Source: Apilactobacillus xinyiensis (GTDB lineage: Bacteria > Bacillota > Bacilli > Lactobacillales > Lactobacillaceae). Taken from it: a stretch of 64,000 nucleotides of DNA. The notes below the pieces were generated by a model. It searched no databases. It was not told the origin of the DNA and saw only the letters and a list, made by a program, of their open reading frames with translations. Positions 19,860 through 29,000 of the stretch are shown piece after piece (the stretch's first letter is position 1; every line of letters starts with the position of its first letter). Position numbers and translations under genes: made by a program. The stretch is from contig NZ_BPLL01000001.1 of NCBI RefSeq assembly GCF_019656235.1, positions 1-64,000 of the forward strand, read 5' to 3'.

Positions 19860-21890
19860 CTAATCTAAAATTTTTTCTGATAAGCTTGTTTGAATAAAGC
19901 TAGCTAATTCTTTATTTTCTTTAATATTTTCCCAATTTTTAGTAGAAACTATTTGAATAGCTTCTTGTTGAGCAATATTTAGCATTATAACATCACTAAC
20001 AGGATCTCCAACCTTAAATTGGGGTATTCCTGATTGTTTATTACCAATTACATCTCCAGGACCTCTTAATTCTAAGTCCTTTTGTGAAATAATAAATCCA
20101 TTGTTATTATCAACCATAACATTCATTCGTTTGGCACCTAATTCATTTTTAGGATCAGCTACTAATATACAATATGACTGACTATTTCCTCGACCTACAC
20201 GACCTCTTAACTGATGTAATTGAGCTAATCCAAAATGTTCAGCATCAAATATAATCATGACAGTAGCATTAGAAACGTCTACTCCAACTTCAATTACCGT
20301 AGTTGATACCAAAATTTGAAAGTCATTATGCTTAAAGCTATTCATTACTAAATTTTTTTCAGCATCTTTCATTTTACCATGCAAAACACCAACTTTATAT
20401 TTAGGTTGAAATATATCAGCAAACTGTTGATATATTTGTTCAGCATTTCGCATATTAACTGCATCTGAATCTTCAATCAAAGGTGTAACGATGTATATTT
20501 GCTCATGTTTTTGTAATCTTTCATACACGAATGGTAAGATTGATTTAAATTGATTGTTACGTATCCAAGTAGTTTTAATAGGCATTCTGCCCTTAGGCAA
20601 CTCATCTATAATTGAAACATCCATTTCACCATATGCAGTAATAGCCAACGTTCGTGGAATTGGTGTAGCTGTCATAGATAGCACATTGGGACTTTTACCT
20701 TTATTACGCAGCTGTTTTCTCTGATTAACACCAAATCGATGCTGTTCATCAATAATTATCAATCCTAAATTATTGTAGATAACTTTTTCTTGAATTAGAG
20801 CATGCGTACCAATTAACAAATCAATATCTCCATTAACCAAACCATCTAATAAAGAAATTTTAGGCTTAGGTTTAGTATTCCCAGTTAACAAGGCTACATT
20901 TATTCCTAACGGTTCAAATAATTTAGCTAGTTTATTAGCATGTTGTTCAGCCAAAACTTCTGTTGGAACCATTAAAGCTACTTGATAACCACTAGTAATT
21001 GCAGCATAAATAGCTGTAGCAGCTACAATTGTTTTACCTGAACCCACATCCCCCTGCAAAAGCCTATTCATTTGTTTACTGTCACGCATGTCAAATAATA
21101 TTTCTTTAACAACCTTTGTCTGTGAACCTGTTAATTGAAACGGTAAATGATTAATAAACTTTTTTACAGTATGTTCATCATAGTCAATTTGAATTCCATG
21201 ATTAAAATCTAATTTTTTAATGCTTTGCAATTTCATCTGAAATAAAAAGAATTCATTAAATTTTGCTGTTCTCAAAGCTAAAAAAGTTTCTTGCTTTGTT
21301 CTGGGAAAGTGCATCCACCTAATCACATCAATTAAATTCAATAATTTATATTTTTCAATAATTTTGGATGGAATTAAATTGTGAATTAGGTCTTTATATT
21401 CTTCAAAAGCCAATTTAATTAACTTAACAATTTCTTTTTGACTAATATTTTTATTAGTAGAATAAATCGGTTGCATTGAATTAAATTTTTCATACCTAGA
21501 AAGCAGTTTAATTCCTGAAAGTGATTTTTTAACTAAATTAAACTTACCATAAACTAAAATTTCTTCACCAATTTGAATGCGTTTTTTTAACCATGGTTGA
21601 TTAAAAAAACTAACTGGAACAACGTCATTATCTAATAACAATCGTAGATTTAATATATTTTTCTTTCTGCCAAAAAAATTAAGTCGTGGTTCTAATGCTA
21701 CCTTACCTTTTAAGATAACCTTTTCTTGATCTTTTATCTCATTAATTGGTTTTATTTGTAAGTTTTCATATCTAAAGGGAAAATAATTTAAAAGATTATT
21801 AATGTCATATATACCTAGTTGATTCAAGTATTGGGCTTTCTTGGGACCAACACCTGGTAAGACTGATACTAAATCAGTAAGACTTTTCAA
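19860..21890 (-). CDS. recG: ATP-dependent DNA helicase RecG
   Basis: Branch-migrating helicase that rescues stalled forks, 676 aa. N-terminal wedge/OB domain, then SF2 helicase domains with Walker A GDVGSGKT (280-287), DEQHRFG, SMTATPIPRTLA and QLRGRVGRG. The start is TTG at 21890, giving MKSLTDLVSVLPGVGPKKA, the family N-terminus, with AAGGGGG 8 nt upstream. A 17-residue upstream extension exists in frame but has no ribosome site. Confidence 0.96.
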   Translation of the reverse strand: MKSLTDLVSVLPGVGPKKAQYLNQLGIYDINNLLNYFPFRYENLQIKPINEIKDQEKVILKGKVALEPRLNFFGRKKNILNLRLLLDNDVVPVSFFNQPWLKKRIQIGEEILVYGKFNLVKKSLSGIKLLSRYEKFNSMQPIYSTNKNISQKEIVKLIKLAFEEYKDLIHNLIPSKIIEKYKLLNLIDVIRWMHFPRTKQETFLALRTAKFNEFFLFQMKLQSIKKLDFNHGIQIDYDEHTVKKFINHLPFQLTGSQTKVVKEILFDMRDSKQMNRLLQGDVGSGKTIVAATAIYAAITSGYQVALMVPTEVLAEQHANKLAKLFEPLGINVALLTGNTKPKPKISLLDGLVNGDIDLLIGTHALIQEKVIYNNLGLIIIDEQHRFGVNQRKQLRNKGKSPNVLSMTATPIPRTLAITAYGEMDVSIIDELPKGRMPIKTTWIRNNQFKSILPFVYERLQKHEQIYIVTPLIEDSDAVNMRNAEQIYQQFADIFQPKYKVGVLHGKMKDAEKNLVMNSFKHNDFQILVSTTVIEVGVDVSNATVMIIFDAEHFGLAQLHQLRGRVGRGNSQSYCILVADPKNELGAKRMNVMVDNNNGFIISQKDLELRGPGDVIGNKQSGIPQFKVGDPVSDVIMLNIAQQEAIQIVSTKNWENIKENKELASFIQTSLSEKILD

Positions 21891-21925
21891 AAATAGTTCC
21901 CCCTTAAATAAACAATACATAAAAT

Positions 21926-21954
21926 AAAAACCGGAGATCACTCTCCGATTTTTT
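21926..21954 (-). terminator. terminator after fakA
   Basis: CGGAGA (21932-21937) and TCTCCG (21942-21947) flanked by A- and T-runs, overlapping the fakA stop codon. A T-rich minus-strand tail follows. It is weak enough that recG may be partly served by read-through. Confidence 0.7.
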
Positions 21955-23638
21955 ATTCAACTGAAATCAAAAATGGATAAACCGGTTGCCCACCATCATG
22001 AATTTCTATTTCCAAATCTTCATCCAAAGCTTGAACAGCTTCTTTAATTTGGTTAGCTGTAGCTAAATCACCTTGTTGACCATAGATAATGGTAACAATC
22101 TCACTATCTTCATCTAGCATGGTATTTACCATGTCAGTAGCAGTTTTAATTAATTCTTTACCGTTAACTTCAATTTTACCGTCAACAATTCCCATAAAAT
22201 CATCTTTTTTAATCGATAGATTATTAATTGTAGTATCTCTAACTGCATTAGTAATTTCACCACTTTTAACTGTATCTAACATTTCTTCCATAACTTTACA
22301 GTTTTCATCAGCGGATTGTTCAGGATTAAAGGATATTATGGCCGTCATCCCTTGAGCTAAAGTTTTACTGTGAACTATTTTAGTTGGAATATCAGAAACT
22401 TTAGCCGCCTCTTCTGCTGCCATAAAAATATTTCCATTATTAGGTAATAAAATAGCAGATTTAGCATTACTTTGATTTATCGCATTTAGCAAGTCTTCTG
22501 TACTAGGATTCATTGTTTGACCACCTTTAATTAAGTCAGTGGCACCTAAACTCTTAAAGAGTTCTCCTAATCCATCGCCTGAAGTAACTGCTATAATAGC
22601 TACATCTTTAGGTGAATTGTCATGTTCTGATGAATTATCATCTTGTTCAATAATATCCTCTTGTTGCATACGCATATTATCAACTTTAATATTAGATAAG
22701 TCACCAAATTTTTGAGCCCAGGACAAGATTTTTCCAGGAAATTCAGTATGAATATGTACCTTTACAATCTCGTCGTCATTAATAACTAATAATGAATCGC
22801 CCAATTTACTTAAATAGTCATAAAAGAAATCGTAGTCAAAATCATGTTCAACTTGCTTTCCTTTACCAATTCTAACCATAACTTGTGTACAATATCCATA
22901 AACTATATCATTAGGATCTAATTTACCCTGAACACTTTCCTTACCCTGTTCATGGCTAGCATCAATCATTTCATTCATTTCATGATTATTTGGTTGATGG
23001 GGTTCATCATTAATGTTAAATCGATTATTTAATACATCAGCAAAGGCTTTAATAACAAAAACTAGCCCTTGACCACCAGAGTCTACTACTCCAACTTGTT
23101 TCAAAACTGGCAATAGTTCTGTAGTAGAATTTAAGGCTAATTCAGCAGATTCATAGCATTTATCCATTAATACAGCCACATCTTCAGTATCATTGTTACA
23201 ATCTTTTGCAGCTTGCGCAATTCCCTTAATAACAGTTAAAATAGTTCCTTCAGTTGGTTTCATAACTGATCCATAAGCAACTTTAGCGCTATTTAAGAAA
23301 GCCTTTGTTACATCATTAACTGTAAGAACTTCTTTGTCTTCTACAGATTTAGAAAAACCTCTAAATATCTGTGACAAAATAACTCCTGAATTACCTCTAG
23401 CACCCATTAATAATCCTTTAGCTAAAGATTGTGCTAATTCACCAACAGCATTACCTTGATTTTTGGCAACATAACTCGCACCACTTGAAAAAGACATGCT
23501 CATATTGGTACCGGTATCGCCATCTGGTACCGGAAAAACATTAAGTGAATTAATAAAATCCATATTTTGTTTTAAATTATGAGCAGCAGCTTGAACCATT
23601 TTATTAAATTCAATATTAGTTATCTGCTTAACTACCAA
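21953..23638 (-). CDS. fakA: Fatty acid kinase FakA (DhaL/DAK2-domain protein)
   Basis: YloV/FakA family, 561 aa. It phosphorylates fatty acids bound to FakB, and the acyl-phosphate then feeds glycerolipid synthesis through PlsY or PlsX. The N-terminal DhaL domain has the ATP/Mg site FPVPDGDTGTNMSMS with Asp39 and Asp41, plus GARGNSGVILSQ and GVVDSGGQGL; the C-terminal half is the conserved FakA dimer and FakB-binding region. TTG start with GGAGG 8 nt upstream. Paired with an Asp23 protein and near plsX-acpP, which fits the lipid role. No fakB is in this window. Confidence 0.93.
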   Translation of the reverse strand: MVVKQITNIEFNKMVQAAAHNLKQNMDFINSLNVFPVPDGDTGTNMSMSFSSGASYVAKNQGNAVGELAQSLAKGLLMGARGNSGVILSQIFRGFSKSVEDKEVLTVNDVTKAFLNSAKVAYGSVMKPTEGTILTVIKGIAQAAKDCNNDTEDVAVLMDKCYESAELALNSTTELLPVLKQVGVVDSGGQGLVFVIKAFADVLNNRFNINDEPHQPNNHEMNEMIDASHEQGKESVQGKLDPNDIVYGYCTQVMVRIGKGKQVEHDFDYDFFYDYLSKLGDSLLVINDDEIVKVHIHTEFPGKILSWAQKFGDLSNIKVDNMRMQQEDIIEQDDNSSEHDNSPKDVAIIAVTSGDGLGELFKSLGATDLIKGGQTMNPSTEDLLNAINQSNAKSAILLPNNGNIFMAAEEAAKVSDIPTKIVHSKTLAQGMTAIISFNPEQSADENCKVMEEMLDTVKSGEITNAVRDTTINNLSIKKDDFMGIVDGKIEVNGKELIKTATDMVNTMLDEDSEIVTIIYGQQGDLATANQIKEAVQALDEDLEIEIHDGGQPVYPFLISVE

Positions 23639-23653
23639 TTATAAGTCCTCCAA

Positions 23654-24019
23654 TTATTCGTTAATAACTTTTACACCTTGAACCACAACGTTAACGGCAC
23701 TAGCTTTAATGCCTAACATAGTTTCTAAATTATATTTTACTTTTGATTGAACACTACGGCTTACTTCAGATATTTTTATACCATATATAACTATTACATT
23801 AACTTCAATGAATATTTCATTATCATGGTTTTGCTTAACGACTACACCTTTAGAATAATTATCTTTACCTAAAATAACGTTTACATTGTCTCTAATTTGA
23901 TTCTTACTAGCCATACCTACGATTCCATAATTGTTAGTAACCGCAGCTCCAACAACTGTAGATATAACATCGTTCTTAATATCAACAATTCCATATTTAG
24001 TTTTAATTTTAACAGCCAT
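23654..24019 (-). CDS. Asp23/Gls24 family protein (YloU-like)
   Basis: 121-aa Asp23 (DUF322) envelope-stress family protein. Repeated beta-rich segments include IFIEVNVIVIYGIKISEVSRSVQ and SAVNVVVQGVKV. Cytoplasmic, no signal peptide. It is immediately upstream of fakA, the YloU-YloV arrangement of Firmicutes, starts with AAGGAGG, and is divergent from rpmB. Its molecular role is not settled; a second Asp23 protein is at 42300-42752. Confidence 0.9.
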   Translation of the reverse strand: MAVKIKTKYGIVDIKNDVISTVVGAAVTNNYGIVGMASKNQIRDNVNVILGKDNYSKGVVVKQNHDNEIFIEVNVIVIYGIKISEVSRSVQSKVKYNLETMLGIKASAVNVVVQGVKVINE

Positions 24020-24153
24020 ATAATTAAGCCTCCTTAAATTAGAAGATCTACGCAGTATCGGTATATAATATTACCACAACATCAAAAAAAGCTAAAGTAT
24101 TGATACTACAATAATTGTAAAGGTGTCAAGTATAATTACTTGAAAGAAAAATA

Positions 24154-24182
24154 TTGCAAAATCACAATTAGTATGCTAAATT
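24154..24182 (+). promoter_or_regulatory. rpmB promoter
   Basis: TTGCAA (24154-24159), 17-bp spacer, TAAATT (24177-24182), about 70 bp before the rpmB start. The palindrome TACAATAATTGTA (24107-24119) lies 35 bp upstream, between the divergent asp23 and rpmB genes. Confidence 0.45.
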
Positions 24183-24250
24183 ATTAGAGTGAGATTTAAT
24201 ATAAAAGCAGCGCTTTTTAAGCAATAAGATTACAAAGGAGGAATTTACCA

Positions 24251-24436
24251 ATGGCTAAAGATTTCATTAACGGTAAAAGAACTCATTATGGTAACAAACG
24301 TTCCCATGCTTTGAATTCTTCACGTCGTAGCTGGAAGCCAAACTTACAAAAAGTTCGTATTTTAGTTGACGGAAAACCTAAGAAAGTTTGGGTTAGTGCC
24401 CGTACATTAAAATCAGGTAAAGTAACACGTGCCTAA
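24251..24436 (+). CDS. rpmB: 50S ribosomal protein L28
   Basis: Ribosomal protein bL28, 61 aa, very basic, with [15 protein letters not shown] and [14 protein letters not shown]. It has none of the zinc-binding cysteine pairs found in some L28 paralogues. Perfect AAAGGAGG ribosome site. Stands alone on the plus strand with its own promoter and terminator between two minus-strand operons, as in related lactobacilli. Confidence 0.97.
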   Translation: MAKDFINGKRTHYGNKRSHALNSSRRSWKPNLQKVRILVDGKPKKVWVSARTLKSGKVTRA

Positions 24437-24448
24437 TTTAATTTAAAC

Positions 24449-24483
24449 AAAAAAGACTCGATTTTTTAAATCGGGTCTTTTTT
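24449..24483. terminator. bidirectional terminator, rpmB / thiN
   Basis: AAAAAAGACTCGATTT (24449-24464) pairs with AAATCGGGTCTTTTTT (24468-24483), allowing one G-U pair. It serves both convergent genes. Confidence 0.9.
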
Positions 24484-24486
24484 TGT

Positions 24487-25131
24487 TTAGTCTTTACTTT
24501 GAATAACACACATCATACCATTATCAAATGAAAAATGACCAATATCACCTAAAAACTCATTGCTAGAAAATGAAATTGGATGATTAACATGAAAGTTATT
24601 CAGTGTGTACTTTTCATCATTCAATGTCAAATTCATTTCAGTTAATGGGATAAAAGCTAAATATTTTTTGTCTAATATTTTATGCAAAGTATATTGACCA
24701 GGTAAAAAATATCTAATGTCATTTTGAGTATCAATAATTCTAACTTTTGGTGCAATATTTTTAAATTCATCCGACAAAAACATCAAAAAATTAGCAAAAA
24801 AATGGTCCAAACGACCACCAGTTGCACCATAAACATTAATAAAGTCAGCATGTAAACTTTCATTAGCAATCTTGATACCTAATTGAGAATCTGTATAATC
24901 CTTTACTGGATTAAAATAGCGTATATCTTTAACTTTAGAACGAACCTTTTCTAATTCATCTGCTTTTAATGAATCAAAGTCTCCAATCGCAATTGACGGA
25001 ATAATTCCATTTTCTATTAATCTAAGGCTGCCGCGGTCAACACCTATCCACTCAGCATCAACTTCATTTAGCATCAAATTTTTTGGTAATAAATCAGTTG
25101 GACCGCCTAATAAAACATTTACTACTCTCAT
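24487..25131 (-). CDS. thiN: Thiamine pyrophosphokinase
   Basis: Transfers pyrophosphate from ATP to thiamine to make the cofactor TPP; 214 aa. GVDRGSLRLI, AIGDFDSL and KDYTDSQLGIKIA form the acidic metal/ATP site, followed by YGATGGRLDHFFAN. Last gene of the gmk-to-thiN run. It has no clear Shine-Dalgarno sequence and starts just after the rpe stop, so it is probably translationally coupled. Confidence 0.95.
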   Translation of the reverse strand: MRVVNVLLGGPTDLLPKNLMLNEVDAEWIGVDRGSLRLIENGIIPSIAIGDFDSLKADELEKVRSKVKDIRYFNPVKDYTDSQLGIKIANESLHADFINVYGATGGRLDHFFANFLMFLSDEFKNIAPKVRIIDTQNDIRYFLPGQYTLHKILDKKYLAFIPLTEMNLTLNDEKYTLNNFHVNHPISFSSNEFLGDIGHFSFDNGMMCVIQSKD

Positions 25132-25133
25132 AA

Positions 25134-25784
25134 TTATTTAGTAGCTTGTTTAATAGCTTCAATTCTTTCAGAAGGATTATCAGCATTAAATACATATGAA
25201 CCAGCTACGGCTACTGTGGCACCAGCCTCATATGCTGATTTTACAGTTTCGTTATTAACTCCTCCATCAATTTCAATATCAAAGTTATAACCATTTTCTT
25301 TCTTTAGGTCATCCAATTGCTTAATTTTTTTAACAGTTTCAGGCAAGAATTTTTGACCGCCAAATCCAGGGTTTACTGTCATAACAAGAACTTGATCAAC
25401 CATATAAAGTACTGGTTTAATTGCTTCAACAGGAGTACCTGGGTTAATAACAACTTCAGCTTTTACGCCTTTATTTTTAATCATTTGAAGCGCTCTGTGA
25501 ATGTGTGGAGTAGCTTCAACATGAACACCAATTAAATCAGCACCTGCATCAGCAAAATCGTTAATATATCTTTCTGGATTTTGAACCATCATATGCACAT
25601 CTAAGATCAAATTAGAAATAGGACGAATAGCCTTAACCCAACCTGGACCGTATGAAATGGCTGGTACAAATGAACCATCCATAATATCAATATGTAGATA
25701 TTCTGAATCCTTTTCTATTTTTTCAATATCTCTTTGTAAATTTACATAATCGGCACTTAAAATTGATGGAGCTAATTTTATCAT
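25134..25784 (-). CDS. rpe: Ribulose-phosphate 3-epimerase
   Basis: Interconverts ribulose 5-phosphate and xylulose 5-phosphate, a step of the phosphoketolase and pentose phosphate pathways; TIM barrel, 216 aa. LAPSILSADYVNL, HIDIMDGSFVPAISYGP, LDVHMMVQNPERYI, VNPGFGGQKF and EIDGGVN carry the metal and catalytic residues. Located between rsgA and thiN, the usual Firmicute place. Confidence 0.97.
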   Translation of the reverse strand: MIKLAPSILSADYVNLQRDIEKIEKDSEYLHIDIMDGSFVPAISYGPGWVKAIRPISNLILDVHMMVQNPERYINDFADAGADLIGVHVEATPHIHRALQMIKNKGVKAEVVINPGTPVEAIKPVLYMVDQVLVMTVNPGFGGQKFLPETVKKIKQLDDLKKENGYNFDIEIDGGVNNETVKSAYEAGATVAVAGSYVFNADNPSERIEAIKQATK

Positions 25785-25794
25785 GTTTAATTCC

Positions 25795-26688
25795 TCACTT
25801 TTTATTATAAATAGGTTTTCTATCCTTTATTATATTATATAAACTTAGATAATTATCGTATCTAGTTTGTTCAATTAAACCACTAGATAGTAATTGTTTT
25901 ATTTTACAACTAGGTTCATTAATATGCACGCAACCTCTAAACTTACATTCATTAGCATTACGTTTAAATTCCGGAAAATAGTTTCTTAAATCTTGAGCAT
26001 CTATATTTAAAACATCATAAGACGAAAATCCTGGTGTATCAGCAACTAAACCACCATTAACTTCCATAAGACTTACTTTGCGAGTTGTGTGCTTACCACG
26101 ATTTAATACTTTGGAAATTTCACCTGTTTGTAATTTTAAACCAGGTGAAATAGTATTCAACAGTGTAGACTTTCCCGCACCTGTTTGTCCCATAAAAACG
26201 GTTTCTTTATCTTTTAATAAATTAACAAGTAAATGATTTAAATCATCATGGCTTAAATTGCTCGGTAGAATAGTTTGATATCCTATCTGTTCATAGTCTT
26301 GCTGTATTTTTTCAAAATATGCAATCTTATCATCACTTAATAAATCTAATTTAGTAAAATAAATAATAGGCTTAATATTATTTATTTCTAAAGAAACTAA
26401 TTGTCTATCTAAAAGATTATATGAAAAATCAGGTTCTACAGCTGAAGTAACAAGTAGCGCTTGATCAATATTAGCTATCGGTGGTCGAACCAATGAATTT
26501 CTTCTAGGTAATATTTTAAGTAAATATCCTTCATTTTCATTTGTCATTTGAAACTCTACATCATCACCTACAATTGGCGTAATTTTCTTCTTGCGAAAAT
26601 TACCACGTGCACGTGTACGATATATTTTCTCATCACATAAAACATCATAAAAACCGCTTAACGATTGATAAATTTTACCTTTTTTCAA
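25795..26688 (-). CDS. rsgA: Ribosome small-subunit GTPase RsgA
   Basis: Circularly permuted GTPase that checks late 30S assembly, 297 aa. N-terminal OB fold (1-70), G4 motif TKLDL, then G1 GQTGAGKSTL and G3 DTPGFSS, and a C-terminal zinc knuckle CKFRGCVHINEPSC. TTG start with AGAGGTGAT upstream. Downstream of prkC as in Bacillus and lactobacilli. Confidence 0.97.
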   Translation of the reverse strand: MKKGKIYQSLSGFYDVLCDEKIYRTRARGNFRKKKITPIVGDDVEFQMTNENEGYLLKILPRRNSLVRPPIANIDQALLVTSAVEPDFSYNLLDRQLVSLEINNIKPIIYFTKLDLLSDDKIAYFEKIQQDYEQIGYQTILPSNLSHDDLNHLLVNLLKDKETVFMGQTGAGKSTLLNTISPGLKLQTGEISKVLNRGKHTTRKVSLMEVNGGLVADTPGFSSYDVLNIDAQDLRNYFPEFKRNANECKFRGCVHINEPSCKIKQLLSSGLIEQTRYDNYLSLYNIIKDRKPIYNKK

Positions 26689-26765
26689 TAAATCACCTCT
26701 GAAGTTTAATATTATTCATTCTTATTATAAAAGAAAACATTCATAAATTCATTATTAAAAGCCTT

Positions 26766-28241
26766 TTACATCATAGATGAACTTTTTTTAGCTACTATAA
26801 AGACAATGGTCTTATTAAAATCTGGAACTGGAGTATTAGGCTTAATGCTTTGTTTAACGATTCGATTCATCCCTATATCACTATCATAATCATAAAAAAC
26901 TTTAACTTTAAATCCCTTTTGTTTTAATTCAATTCTAGCAATGTCAATATTTTCACCAACATAGTTCTTAATTCTTAAAGTATTAGGACCACTACTTACT
27001 ATTAACTTAATTCCAGAGTTATTAAAAATAGATTTGCCCTCACCAGGAGTAGTTTTAATTACATGATTATACTCGACTTGACTATCTTTTCTATACTCAA
27101 CTTTACTAACAAATAAATGCTTTTGTTTGATTATCTTTTCAGCATGATTTTTAGTTAACTTATTTACATTAGGTACGTCAACTCTAGAGAAAAAGAAAAA
27201 AAAGACGAAGCACTCAATTAAAACTATAAAACAAACTAGTGAAAAATAAATCAAAGCTAATTTTTTGCGTCTACTCATTGGTGGGTTGACATCAGACTTG
27301 TTTTTTTCAGCATTGTTATTTTTACTCTGAATATCTTTTAAATCAAGCACCTTAGTTGCATCATCAGAATCATAATCATCTTCACTATCAACAGGATGAA
27401 ATCTTTTTTCATACTTTCTAAAAGTAGACAAAGAAGATTTTAAATCATTATACATGTCGTGTACGGAATTATATCTACTGGCTTGCTTTTTGGCAGTAGC
27501 CTTTAAAACTACATTCTCTAACGCCTGCGGAATCTTATCATTAATTTCCCTAGGTGAAGGCATTTGTGCATGCGAATGTTGTAAAGCAATTGCAACAGCC
27601 GTATCTCCATGAAAAGGTACATCATTGGTCAACAACTCATACAAGATAATCCCTAAAGAATATATATCAGATTTTTTGGTAGCCATTTCACCAATTGCTT
27701 GTTCTGGAGATAAGTAATGAATTGAACCAACAATCGAATTAGTCTGTGTCATAGAGTATTTAGACAAAACAATCGCTATTCCAAAATCTGTAATCTTAAC
27801 GTTACCCTTTTTATCAATTAAAATATTTTGTGGCTTTAAATCGCGATGAATAATGTTATGCGAATGTGCTTCACGAACTGCTAATAAAATTTGACGCATG
27901 ATTTTTACTATACGACCATTACTAATCGGATAATTTGCTTTTATATAATTTTTTAAATTATCACCATCAACATATTCCATTACAATATATTGAATACCTT
28001 CACTTTTGCCTACATCAAATACCTTAACAACGTGTGAATCATGTAATTTAGTAATTGCTAACTGTTCATATTTAAAGTGTCTTTTAGCTCTAGGATTATC
28101 ACGAAAATCTAAACGCAAGGTCTTTATGGCAACTTTATGATGCTTTTTTAAATCATCAGCCAAGTAAACATCAGCCATGCCACCTTCACCAATACAGGAA
28201 ATAATTTGATAGCGCGAGTCTAGTATATATCCCTTACGCAT
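26766..28241 (-). CDS. prkC: PASTA-domain Ser/Thr protein kinase (PrkC/StkP)
   Basis: Membrane kinase sensing peptidoglycan fragments and controlling wall growth and division, 491 aa. Kinase domain 1-280 with GEGGMADVY (18-26), Lys40, HRDLKPQN (132-139, catalytic Asp134) and DFG (152-154). One membrane helix at about 329-351 leads to an outside region with only two recognisable PASTA repeats (about 354-420 and 421-487); relatives often carry three or more. ATG 28241 follows AGGGGAG and overlaps the stop of stp by 8 nt, so kinase and phosphatase are coupled. Confidence 0.96.
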   Translation of the reverse strand: MRKGYILDSRYQIISCIGEGGMADVYLADDLKKHHKVAIKTLRLDFRDNPRAKRHFKYEQLAITKLHDSHVVKVFDVGKSEGIQYIVMEYVDGDNLKNYIKANYPISNGRIVKIMRQILLAVREAHSHNIIHRDLKPQNILIDKKGNVKITDFGIAIVLSKYSMTQTNSIVGSIHYLSPEQAIGEMATKKSDIYSLGIILYELLTNDVPFHGDTAVAIALQHSHAQMPSPREINDKIPQALENVVLKATAKKQASRYNSVHDMYNDLKSSLSTFRKYEKRFHPVDSEDDYDSDDATKVLDLKDIQSKNNNAEKNKSDVNPPMSRRKKLALIYFSLVCFIVLIECFVFFFFFSRVDVPNVNKLTKNHAEKIIKQKHLFVSKVEYRKDSQVEYNHVIKTTPGEGKSIFNNSGIKLIVSSGPNTLRIKNYVGENIDIARIELKQKGFKVKVFYDYDSDIGMNRIVKQSIKPNTPVPDFNKTIVFIVAKKSSSMM

Positions 28242-28983
28242 CTGGTAATCTCCCCTTATCATTCTTAATAATTAAAACACTGATGTTATCAGTTCCACCA
28301 TTTGCATTAGCTAATTCAACTAAGTCTACACATTTAGTTTCCACATCATTATTTGAAGAAAGTTGTTGTTTGATTTCCATATCAGATAACATATTAGTTA
28401 AACCATCACTACAAATAAGAATTTGGTCTTTTAAATTAAATGGAAAATCTCTAATTTTAACATCAGAGTCATCGGATATACCTAAACTTTTTACTATTAC
28501 ATTTTTTAATGGTGAATTCAAAGCTTCTTTGGGACTTAATTCGCCACTTTTTACTAATTCATTAACGTAAGAATGGTCTTCAGTTAGCTGCATAAATTTA
28601 TTGCCATGCATTAAATATCCGCGACTATCACCCAAATTAGTAATTAAAAAACGATCATTAAACACAATAGTTGCAACAACTGTAGTTCCCATATTCTTTA
28701 AACTATCAAATCTTTTAGAAGTATTAAGAATTTGTATATTAGAAAAATTTATTTGTGACTTCAACCACAAGTATGCACTATCATAGTCATCAAAATCAGT
28801 CTGTTCGAATTTTTCACCCATATTTAACACAGCCATTTTAGAAGCAACTTCTCCGCCACGATTTCCGCCAATTCCATCAGCCAATAATCCTAATTTAATA
28901 TTTTTATTATTGGTAAAAACACCTACATAATCTTCATTATTTTCTCTCAGTTTACCAGTAATAGATTTATAAGCAACTTTCAT
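28234..28983 (-). CDS. stp: PP2C-type Ser/Thr phosphatase Stp/PrpC
   Basis: 249-aa cytoplasmic PP2C that reverses PrkC phosphorylation. The Mn-binding motifs are present: LLADGIGGNRGGEVAS, TNLGDSRGYL, LICSDGLTNML and GGTDNISVL. Its end overlaps prkC. Upstream neighbour is rsmB, 17 bp away. Confidence 0.96.
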   Translation of the reverse strand: MKVAYKSITGKLRENNEDYVGVFTNNKNIKLGLLADGIGGNRGGEVASKMAVLNMGEKFEQTDFDDYDSAYLWLKSQINFSNIQILNTSKRFDSLKNMGTTVVATIVFNDRFLITNLGDSRGYLMHGNKFMQLTEDHSYVNELVKSGELSPKEALNSPLKNVIVKSLGISDDSDVKIRDFPFNLKDQILICSDGLTNMLSDMEIKQQLSSNNDVETKCVDLVELANANGGTDNISVLIIKNDKGRLPDA

Positions 28984-29000
28984 AAAAGTCCATTCCTAAC

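Noticed and set aside
24107-24119. Palindrome TACAATAATTGTA between asp23 and rpmB as an operator
   Set aside because: Short AT-rich palindromes are common by chance here and no second copy or known consensus supports it.
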